A stretch of DNA of 23,458 nucleotides from NCBI GenBank assembly GCA_049514955.1, contig JBEKUO010000021.1:1-23458 (forward strand). The letters run 5' to 3'. Positions 15,739-21,343 of this stretch are shown here, in pieces. The notes beneath the pieces are model-generated. The model was given only the letters and a program-made list of their open reading frames with translations, made no database searches and had not been told where the DNA came from. The stretch's first letter is position 1. Every line of letters starts with the position of its first letter. This DNA comes from Bog-159 sp049514955. GTDB lineage: Bacteria > Acidobacteriota > Terriglobia > Bryobacterales > Bryobacteraceae. Both the position numbers and the translations under genes were made by a program.

Positions 15739-15776
15739 GCGGACGCCCTCGTCCGCGCGCGACCCCCCGGTCGCGC
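15739..15776. repeat. Twin hairpin repeat downstream of the propeller gene
   Basis: GCGGAC-GCCCTC-GTCCGC (15739-15756) is followed directly by GCGCGACC-CCCC-GGTCGCGC (15757-15776), with AAGTGGGG in front. It has the same head and plan as 20391-20428 but different stem sequences. Confidence 0.75.
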
Positions 15777-15789
15777 TCTTGCCCTCATT

Positions 15790-15942
15790 GTAAATTCTTA
15801 CGTGGGACAGAACACTAACTTGCCGACTCGGTGCCCTTGCGTGCTGCCGGAATCCAAAAACTGTATCACCGTGCAACCTTCCGCGTACCTGATCGGAACA
15901 AGTGCGATCCCCATCTGGGTCGTGGCCGGCGGCCCGCACTAA
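15790..15942 (+). pseudogene. Possible C-terminal remnant of a secreted protein
   Basis: A frame ending in TAA at 15940-15942 reads VNSYVGQNTNLPTRCPC then ESKNCITVQPSAYLIGTSAI and PIWVVAGGPH, with mostly G or C at third positions, unlike translated noise. No start codon or leading domain is present; upstream the frame runs into the hairpin repeat. I do not recognise the family. It is best read as the tail of a gene whose front was lost when the repeat or another rearrangement arrived. Confidence 0.25.
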
Positions 15943-15984
15943 ATTAGCGGCGAATTAGAGACCCTCAAGTGGCCCGTGCGGGGC

Positions 15985-16146
15985 TTAGCGGTCGGCCGCG
16001 TGCAACTTCCCTCCCCTTGCCGGCGCCGCCTCAACGTTTGCCGTGATCGATTCCAACGCCGCCAAGTGCCGGCGGTGTAGATCCAGCCGCGCACACGCCC
16101 CCTCGCGTTCGTGCCGCCAGAAGCGCTTGCAGAGTTTCGCCGGCAT
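15985..16146 (-). CDS. Small hypothetical protein (53 residues)
   Basis: The frame begins MPAKLCKRFWRHEREGACA and ends with ANVEAAPARGGKLHAADR. It has high third-position GC and a plausible helical, strongly basic composition. The frame is open further upstream without a good start (reading GLKNDVFELGFRTCPRA), so it may be the tail of a larger lost gene. No clear ribosome binding site and no known family. Listed because its codon use is better than that of overlapping frames. Confidence 0.25.
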   Translation of the reverse strand: MPAKLCKRFWRHEREGACARLDLHRRHLAALESITANVEAAPARGGKLHAADR

Positions 16147-16297
16147 GGGTCGAGCGCGTGCGCGTGGGCAAGTTCTGAACCCCAGCTCAAAAACATCGTT
16201 TTTCAGGCCCCATTGCGTGTCGCATTGTGTCCTTCAGATTGGCGGCGTGTGATACGCTAACCGAAAACCGCGAGTAAAATTGGAGATCCCGGTTCAA

Positions 16298-17617
16298 ATG
16301 AGCGCTCAGCCACAACTTCAACCAATCCGGCACGCAGCTCCGCACTGGAGCCTTGCCTCCCGCGTCGCCTTACGCTTCTGCTGCGTGTACTTCGGACTCT
16401 TCTGCCTGGCGACGCAGATCTTCGGCAGCTTGTTTCCCATCCCCAACGTCGATTTCCCAGATCCAGCCTCGCTCTGGCCGATGCGCCAGATTGTCTTCTG
16501 GACCGCCGCGCACATTTTCGGCGTTAGGCAATCCTTGGTCTACACGGGCAGCGGCAGCGGCGACAAAACCTTCGACTGGGTATTGGCGTTCTGTCTGTTG
16601 ATCCTGGCGGCGCTCGCCACGGCCATCTGGTCTGTTCTAGACCGCCGGCGCGAAAGCTACGTGACGCTCCACAAGTGGTTTCGTGTCGTGATTCGTTTTG
16701 CCCTTGCCTCGCAGATGATTGTCTACGGGATGGATAAGGTCGTGCCGCTGCAAATGCCTTTCCCTTTTCTCACCCGATTGGTCCAACCGTACGGCAGCTT
16801 CTCGCCGATGGGGGTTCTGTGGTCGTCAATCGGCGCTTCCCAGTCATATGAAATCTTCGCCGGCTGCGCGGAGATGCTCGGCGGCATTCTGCTCATCTTC
16901 CCCCGCACCACGATGCTAGGTGCGCTGGTCAGCCTGGCAGACCTGGTTCAAATCTTCGCGCTCAATATGACCTACGACGTCCCGGTGAAACTCTTCTCCT
17001 TCCACCTGATTCTGATGTGTCTCTTCCTGCTCGCGCCCGACTTCTCACGGCTGGCCGACTTCTTCTTGCGCAATCGCGAGGCCAGGCCTTCCAGCGCGCC
17101 TCCCCTCTTCCGCACCCGCCGCTCCAACCGCATCGCCTTCGCGGCGCAAATCGTCTTTGGGGCCTGGCTGGTCGGAATGAACATATATGGCGCTCGGATC
17201 GCTTGGCACACCTACGGCGGCGGACGCACGAAGTCGCCGTTATATGGCATTTGGGACGTGGAGAAGATGTCGGTCGACGGCCAGTTCCACCCGCCGCTTC
17301 TCACGGATCGCGACCGCTGGCGGCGCGCCATCTTTGACTTCCCCACCAGAATCACTTTCCAGCGCCCGGACGATTCGTTCAGCGGATATGGCGCTGCCAT
17401 CAACGTAACCAACAAAACCATTGCCCTGACGAAGAACGGCGACAAGAACTGGAAGGCCAACTTCACCTTCGACCGCCCGGTCAAGGATCAGTTGACACTG
17501 GACGGCGACATGGACAGCCACAAGATTCACATGTCGCTACGGCTGGCTGACCGCGATAAATTCCTGCTCGTCAATCGCGGCTTCCAGTGGATACAGGAAT
17601 ACCCGTTCAACCGCTGA
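16298..17617 (+). CDS. DoxX-like integral membrane protein with C-terminal soluble domain
   Basis: With ATG at 16298 the protein has 439 residues (a TTG six codons earlier is possible); GGAG lies 12 bases upstream. The first 290 residues contain about seven or eight hydrophobic segments, including FCCVYFGLFCLATQIFGSLF, VLAFCLLILAALATAIWSVL and LILMCLFLLAPDFSRLADFF. The motif MIVYGMDKVVPLQMPFP and the later MLGGILLIFPRTTMLGALVSL are typical of the DoxX/DoxD-like family. The last 125 residues (from YGIWDVEKMSVDG) are soluble and beta-rich, and end in VNRGFQWIQEYPFNR. The function is unknown; DoxX relatives have been linked to thiol redox or quinone processes, which cannot be confirmed here. It converges on the tRNA-Sec region. 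Confidence 0.8.
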   Translation: MSAQPQLQPIRHAAPHWSLASRVALRFCCVYFGLFCLATQIFGSLFPIPNVDFPDPASLWPMRQIVFWTAAHIFGVRQSLVYTGSGSGDKTFDWVLAFCLLILAALATAIWSVLDRRRESYVTLHKWFRVVIRFALASQMIVYGMDKVVPLQMPFPFLTRLVQPYGSFSPMGVLWSSIGASQSYEIFAGCAEMLGGILLIFPRTTMLGALVSLADLVQIFALNMTYDVPVKLFSFHLILMCLFLLAPDFSRLADFFLRNREARPSSAPPLFRTRRSNRIAFAAQIVFGAWLVGMNIYGARIAWHTYGGGRTKSPLYGIWDVEKMSVDGQFHPPLLTDRDRWRRAIFDFPTRITFQRPDDSFSGYGAAINVTNKTIALTKNGDKNWKANFTFDRPVKDQLTLDGDMDSHKIHMSLRLADRDKFLLVNRGFQWIQEYPFNR

Positions 17618-17629
17618 CTCGTGCCAGCC

Positions 17630-17743
17630 TTAGCTTCCCACGGGGTGTCGCGGGTAATCGATCTCCCGCAGCGTAGGGATTGAACCGCCGGCCGATGCCA
17701 GCCAGCCGGCGACAAAGTTGAAAAGAGAGCGCAAGCGGTACAT
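17630..17743 (-). CDS. Small hypothetical ORF or gene remnant beside the distal tRNA-Sec repeat
   Basis: From an ATG at 17743 the frame reads 37 residues, MYRLRSLFNFVAGWLASAGG then SIPTLREIDYPRHPVGS. The frame stays open upstream through the tRNA-Sec 3'-end copy, reading SFRQDNALAGTPAAAMYR, up to a TGA at 17822. The sequence looks coding. It lies exactly outside the putative integrated segment, so before integration it would have followed the tRNA-Sec gene directly. It may be a real small protein or the tail of a gene cut off when the element arrived. No family was recognised. Confidence 0.35.
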   Translation of the reverse strand: MYRLRSLFNFVAGWLASAGGSIPTLREIDYPRHPVGS

Positions 17744-17777
17744 CGCGGCGGCCGGCGTGCCTGCGAGTGCGTTATCC

Positions 17778-17799
17778 TGGCGGAAGCTAGTGGGAGTCG
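17778..17799 (-). repeat. Copy of the tRNA-Sec 3' end (putative distal attachment site)
   Basis: These 22 bases are identical to 19282-19303, the last 22 bases of the selenocysteine tRNA gene (from the T loop to the CCA end), in the same orientation. Identity stops abruptly on both sides. Such a displaced tRNA end is the usual mark of an element integrated by a tyrosine recombinase. Confidence 0.8.
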
Positions 17800-17980
17800 G
17801 ATTCGGAATGTTGCAATAGAATCAATAACTTGCCTGTTATCAATCTACCTCTGACCCCACAGGCAACCCCGATTTCCCACTCTGTGTCACCTGTATGTCA
17901 CCTGGATCAGCGCCGCTGGCGCATCGCCCGACGTACCGCTCCGCCTCGTTAAGCAGCGTCCGCACAGAGTGGCCGCCGAG

Positions 17981-17996
17981 TCCGCCTTCGGGCGGA
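17981..17996. repeat. UUCG-loop hairpin
   Basis: TCCGCC-TTCG-GGCGGA is a perfect 6-bp stem (8 with AG/TT flanks) closed by a TTCG loop, expected to be very stable as RNA from the plus strand. It lies downstream of the secreted-protein gene on the opposite strand. No T-run follows. Confidence 0.4.
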
Positions 17997-18139
17997 TTGC
18001 ACGCCCGTACCTCGTGACCGTGCCGGAAGGCGTGCGTACGAAGGAGGCCCGGCCACCGGAGGCCCTCGCGCGTAAAGATCGATTATTGCTTGTTTTCGCA
18101 GTTGGCTAGGCAAGCGGTATCTAGCAGCCGCCCTCCAGG

Positions 18140-18766
18140 TTAGCCGCCGGTTCCGCAGGTGCAGATGCCGTAGCCGCTGGCGTTGTCGAGAATCGACTTG
18201 CAGAGGCTCGCCAGATGAGATACCTCAGTTGAACTCAGCGTCGCGTCTTGGAAGTCGGTCTCCGTCACGTAGGGACCGAAACCGGTCGGGATCTGAATGT
18301 GCGTTCCCCAACCGCGGACTGCCGGTGTCGGGACAGGCTTCGACGGGTTGCAAGTCGGCGCACCGCTGGAAGAGATAATTTTAATCGTACCGAAGGTCAG
18401 AACTTCAGGGACCAGCGGGCTCCTCGTAAGGTTATTGTTCACCGAAATGGTGCTTAGGCTGTCCGGAGTCAGGCTGCAACCGCAACATTGTAATAACTCC
18501 TGGTTTGGATCGAGCACATAGATCATCGCGCAGATGCTGCCGCCCGAAGTTCCCGGATTGGTCAGATATACCGTACCATCGGGCACTCCGGCTGTGTTGG
18601 CATTGGAGAAGTAGGTTACCTTGAACGTATCGGCCAGAGGCGTCGTTGGCGGCCAGATAACGGCCGGAGGCGTCGCTTGCGCCCAGATAATACTGGACGA
18701 GAGCACCACTCCGAGGACAGCTAAGGCCGTTAGAGTCAGCAGTCGTGAAATTCGCGTTCGATTCAT
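18140..18766 (-). CDS. Secreted cysteine-containing protein of unknown function
   Basis: This 208-residue protein begins with a classical signal peptide (LLTLTALAVLGVVLSSSIIWAQA). The mature part holds eight cysteines: one in GGSICAMIYVLD, a CCGC cluster at about residues 93-96, single ones in APTCNPSK and LASLCKS, and two in the C-terminal ICTCGTGG. A compact disulfide-bonded or metal-binding surface protein is plausible. A beta-rich first half is followed by a more helical part (SSTEVSHLASLCKSILDN). GAGGA sits upstream of the ATG. It is the only clear gene of the putative tRNA-Sec element. I do not recognise a family; two reads of the CCGCSLTP core suggest a lineage-specific protein. Confidence 0.75.
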   Translation of the reverse strand: MNRTRISRLLTLTALAVLGVVLSSSIIWAQATPPAVIWPPTTPLADTFKVTYFSNANTAGVPDGTVYLTNPGTSGGSICAMIYVLDPNQELLQCCGCSLTPDSLSTISVNNNLTRSPLVPEVLTFGTIKIISSSGAPTCNPSKPVPTPAVRGWGTHIQIPTGFGPYVTETDFQDATLSSTEVSHLASLCKSILDNASGYGICTCGTGG

Positions 18767-18782
18767 CGATCATCCTCGTAGA

Positions 18783-18833
18783 AAATAACCACTGCCGGGG
18801 AAATAACCACTACCGGGGAATAACCACTGGCGG
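18783..18833 (-). repeat. 18-bp tandem repeat in the leader of the secreted-protein gene
   Basis: Two full units (18783-18800 and 18801-18818, one mismatch) and a shortened third (18819-18833) each contain AATAACCAC on the plus strand, so the transcript would carry GUGGUUAUU three times in tandem. The array lies between the predicted promoter and the ribosome binding site. Confidence 0.75.
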
Positions 18834-18867
18834 CCGGCATCACGGGCGGCCGGTCACCTGCTGGAAT

Positions 18868-18895
18868 ATTATGCAGAACTTGCTCTGTCATGCAA
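18868..18895 (-). promoter_or_regulatory. Predicted sigma-70 promoter of the secreted-protein gene
   Basis: On the minus strand a TTGCAT (18890-18895) lies 16 bases before CATAAT (18868-18873), which matches five of six -10 consensus positions. Transcription would start near 18861 and give a leader of about 95 bases that contains the 18-bp tandem repeats and a GGCCGGC/GCCGGCC-type inverted repeat (18829-18852). Confidence 0.45.
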
Positions 18896-18987
18896 GAGGC
18901 GATTTCTGCTATTTTGTTTACCACCCCCGCTCGCGCCGCCTGGGAGATGCGTTATGTGCGCAAAAACACGAAGCGATCAATCGACCC

Positions 18988-19094
18988 ATTTCAATCTGCA
19001 TTGGATCGAACGCGTGCGAGCGGATCCCGGCAATCGCGGCACCGCGCGCCGCGGCGATATTTCAATCTGCATTGGATCGAACGCGTGCGAGCGG
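18988..19094 (-). CRISPR. Minimal CRISPR-like array: two 36-base repeats, one 35-base spacer
   Basis: Bases 18988-19023 and 19059-19094 are identical over all 36 positions and differ immediately outside, with 35 unrelated bases between. Repeat and spacer lengths are in the normal CRISPR range. Read on the minus strand the repeat ends in GATTGAAAT, closely resembling the ATTGAAAC end common to many CRISPR repeats; on the plus strand it starts ATTTCAAT. Within it CGAACGCGTGCG forms a near-palindrome. No third repeat is visible at the expected spacing on either side, and no cas gene is in the window. It could be a decayed or seed array, or a simple two-copy repeat. Confidence 0.5.
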
Positions 19095-19281
19095 GGCAGT
19101 TCTGGCTGCCATAGCTCGCCCATACGCCGCGGATTGGCGCTTGGCTGCTGCCGCCAGTCGAGCTGGCATGGCCAGCACCGCGAATAGGGCGATCACGCTT
19201 GCAGGTTGGCAGGGGGCTGTTGCCCATTGTGTCACCCAGCAGCAAGGCTATATTATATTGTTTAAATTATATTGCTTAGAA

Positions 19282-19377
19282 TGGCGGAAGCTAGTGGGAG
19301 TCGAACCCACCTGCAATACTCAAGTACCGCACGGCGGGTTTGAAGCCCGCGCCCAGCACCGGCCAAGATTAGCTTCC
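19282..19377 (-). tRNA. selC: tRNA-Sec (anticodon TCA)
   Basis: The gene delivers selenocysteine at recoded UGA codons. Read on the minus strand it is 96 bases including an encoded CCA. The acceptor stem has 8 bp (GGAAGCTA/TAGCTTCC), G precedes the CCA end, and the T arm is GTGGG-TTCGACT-CCCAC, giving the bacterial 8+5 arrangement. The anticodon arm is GCGGG-CTTCAAA-CCCGC with TCA at 19341-19343. The variable arm is long (TGCGGTAC-TTGA-GTATTGCA, 8 pairs with two G-U). These features match bacterial selC and exclude a normal serine tRNA. No selA, selB or selD lies in the window. A TACAAT box stands just upstream, shared with the divergent nucleoside hydrolase gene. Confidence 0.93.
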
Positions 19378-19415
19378 GTACCGATTGTAGCGGTTTTGGC
19401 AAAATAGAAGGGATC

Positions 19416-20381
19416 ATGCGCAGAATGCTGGTTCTCTTCGTTTTGCTGAGCACGGCGTGCTGGGCACAAGAACGCATCCCCATCATTCTCGATACCGACA
19501 TCGGCGACGATATCGACGACGCCCTGGCGCTGGCCCTGGCGCTACAATCGCCGGAGCTGGATGTACGCGCGGTGACCACCGTCATCGACGACACCGAGAC
19601 GCGCACGCGTCTGGCCTGGAAGGAGCTGGGTCTTTATGGCCGCCACGATGTCCCCGTGGCTACCGGCGCGAGCGAGCCGCTGCTCGATCCTGTACGCACC
19701 ACGCGCGCGCGGCAATTTGAAGTGCTCACCGAGGCCGACACGGTTCCCGCTGCCGCGCACCGCCGCGCGGCCGATCTCATCATCGATACGTTGATGGCCT
19801 CCCCGCAGCCGATCACGCTGGTGCCCATAGGGCCGCTCACCAATATCGCGCTGGCGCTCAAGGGCGAGCCGCGCATCAAGCCCAAGATCGCGCGCATTGT
19901 GCTCATGGGCGGCGCGTTCCACATGCTGCAACAGGAGTACAACATCTGGCGCGACCGCGTGGCCGCGGAGATCGTGTTCTCGTCCGGCGTGCCCATCACC
20001 GCCGTCGGTCTCGATGTCACGACGCGCTGCAAGCTCGAAGGCGCCGACCTGGCGCGCCTGCGGGCGGCCGATAATCCCGCCAGCCGCTTCCTGGTAAAGC
20101 TCATCGAGTTGTGGCAGAACGGCCATGCCGGCCAGTATCCGACGCTGCACGATCCGCTGGCCGTGGCGGTGGCGTTTCAGCCCAATCTGGTCGAGACGCA
20201 ATTGGGAAGAGTGCAAGTGGAAACGAGTTGCTGCGTGACTAACGGCATGACCATGTTCACGGCTGCCGATCAATTGCCGCACGGCCTTCAGGCGACCACG
20301 TTGATAGCGCGCGACGTTGACGTGCGCCGTTTTCTGGACTTATTCCTGGCGAGGCTGGCCGCCCCACCCCGCAACAAATAA
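19416..20381 (+). CDS. Exported nucleoside hydrolase (inosine-uridine family)
   Basis: This 321-residue protein has a signal peptide (MLVLFVLLSTACWAQ) and then the calcium-binding N-terminal motif of the family, IPIILDTDIGDDIDDALALA. Further landmarks are VPIGPLTNIALAL, the MGGAF motif (IVLMGGAFHM) and the second calcium-site region LHDPLAVAVAF. Family members cleave the N-glycosidic bond of ribonucleosides. Export suggests scavenging of nucleosides outside the cytoplasm. AAGGGA lies 4-5 bases before the ATG. It is divergent from tRNA-Sec with only 38 bases between, and converges on the minus-strand gene ending at 20452, with a twin hairpin in the gap. Confidence 0.88.
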   Translation: MRRMLVLFVLLSTACWAQERIPIILDTDIGDDIDDALALALALQSPELDVRAVTTVIDDTETRTRLAWKELGLYGRHDVPVATGASEPLLDPVRTTRARQFEVLTEADTVPAAAHRRAADLIIDTLMASPQPITLVPIGPLTNIALALKGEPRIKPKIARIVLMGGAFHMLQQEYNIWRDRVAAEIVFSSGVPITAVGLDVTTRCKLEGADLARLRAADNPASRFLVKLIELWQNGHAGQYPTLHDPLAVAVAFQPNLVETQLGRVQVETSCCVTNGMTMFTAADQLPHGLQATTLIARDVDVRRFLDLFLARLAAPPRNK

Positions 20382-20390
20382 AGCCGTGGG

Positions 20391-20428
20391 GCAGGTTGTT
20401 AACCTGCGGGCCGATTGTCAATCGGCCC
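20391..20428. repeat. Twin hairpin repeat between convergent genes
   Basis: GCAGGTT-GTT-AACCTGC (20391-20407) is followed directly by GGGCCGATT-GTC-AATCGGCCC (20408-20428), with the GTGGG head in front. Placed between two convergent genes, it could serve as a bidirectional terminator or mRNA end, although no T-run follows. Confidence 0.75.
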
Positions 20429-20451
20429 TCTCAGGATTCGCACCACGGGCG

Positions 20452-21231
20452 CTATGGCTTCGGGCCGACCGTAATCTCCAGGAAATCGCCGGTCTCCGAT
20501 TCCGTCGCCGAGATGGGCCCGGTCGTGACGCCAGCTTCGACAAATGCCTTCGCCAGGGCCGTCGCGAATTGCCGCCGGTGTGCGCCGACCTCTAATGTTA
20601 TTCCCGGCTGCGGCTTCCCGAATACGAGGGCGGGAGCCAGCGACACCACGATGCCGGCCTGTTCCAAAGCGGCCTTGATCTGTTCCGCGAAGGCCGCGAT
20701 CTCCGGATCGCCCGGGTGTACTACGATCGACGCCTTTTGTCCTTTGAAAGCGGCGAGCGCGGAGACAATCGCCTTGCGCTGCCCAGCTCGTATGCGCCTC
20801 GGAGCGAGCTGTTCTTCGAGCCGCAAGCGGGCCGTGCGCTCTTTTTCCACTTCCGATTGCAGCCCAAGGTTCTGCTTCTGTAACTGCTCGCGATGCACCT
20901 GTGAGCCCGCCACGACGGTTTCCAGCCTCTTCAGCTCCTCAAGAGATAGTGCGGCCTGCGCAGTGGCACGGGCCGCGCCGGCATTGGCCTGGGCGACTAC
21001 TTCCGCCGATGTGACCTGAAGCCGCTTGATTTCGGCATTCTTAACGAAGGAGACCCGCGCGGCAAAGAGAGCGACCAGAAGACTGGCGGTCGCCGCCAGA
21101 CATACGCACACAATATAGGCGAAGGTCGACCAGTACAGGCCCCTTTCCAGAAAATGCACGTTGGAGAGGTCCGGCAAAGCACTTATAGAATGGCAGCCCG
21201 AATCCGTGTTTGCAACGCCAGCCGTACTCAT
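20452..21231 (-). CDS. Membrane protein with coiled coil and C-terminal alpha/beta domain, unknown function
   Basis: The 259-residue protein has one transmembrane segment (about residues 36-60, STFAYIVCVCLAATASLLVALFA). A long helical coiled-coil stretch follows, about residues 65-140, rich in A, E, Q and R (EELKRLETVVAGSQVHREQLQ). A compact C-terminal domain starts with VSALAAFKGQKASIVVHPGDPEIAAFAEQIKAAL. Domains with this pattern occur at the end of other small membrane coiled-coil proteins and are of unknown role. The gene lies 112 bp after the permease stop on the same strand; the gap holds short repeated CGCTCGCC units and possibly a separate promoter. Confidence 0.65.
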   Translation of the reverse strand: MSTAGVANTDSGCHSISALPDLSNVHFLERGLYWSTFAYIVCVCLAATASLLVALFAARVSFVKNAEIKRLQVTSAEVVAQANAGAARATAQAALSLEELKRLETVVAGSQVHREQLQKQNLGLQSEVEKERTARLRLEEQLAPRRIRAGQRKAIVSALAAFKGQKASIVVHPGDPEIAAFAEQIKAALEQAGIVVSLAPALVFGKPQPGITLEVGAHRRQFATALAKAFVEAGVTTGPISATESETGDFLEITVGPKP

Positions 21232-21343
21232 AGATCCAGGAACTAGGACCGTCCGCTCGCCCGCTCGCCCCTTCGCCCGCTCAGACCGATCCCGCTCGGG
21301 GCAGGTGTAGTAGAACCGTTGGTACCCGCGACGTGGCGCGGTT

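Larger units (their letters stand above)
15655..16297. other. Gene-poor region with repeat and coding remnants
   Basis: This stretch separates two plus-strand genes. It contains the twin hairpin at 15739-15776, a protein-like but startless plus-strand frame ending at 15942, and a 53-codon minus-strand frame at 15985-16146; each is listed separately. The bases just before the DoxX gene contain TGTGATACGCTAAC, a possible weak promoter. Confidence 0.4.
17778..19303. mobile_element. Putative small integrated element at the tRNA-Sec gene
   Basis: The interval is bounded by 22-bp direct repeats of the tRNA-Sec 3' end, with the complete tRNA at the right boundary and the displaced end at the left, as in genomic islands. 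It is only 1.5 kb and contains one secreted-protein gene, a promoter, a tandem repeat and a two-repeat CRISPR-like structure. No intact integrase is present; it would have to be a satellite, or a decayed remnant of a larger island. An AT-rich stretch with two TTATATTG copies (19251-19275) adjoins the right boundary. Confidence 0.55.

Noticed and set aside
18745..19407. 220-codon plus-strand frame over the repeats and the tRNA
   Set aside because: It crosses the tandem repeat, both 36-base repeats and the whole tRNA-Sec gene; its repeated peptide segments come from the repeats in different frames, and it has no family character.
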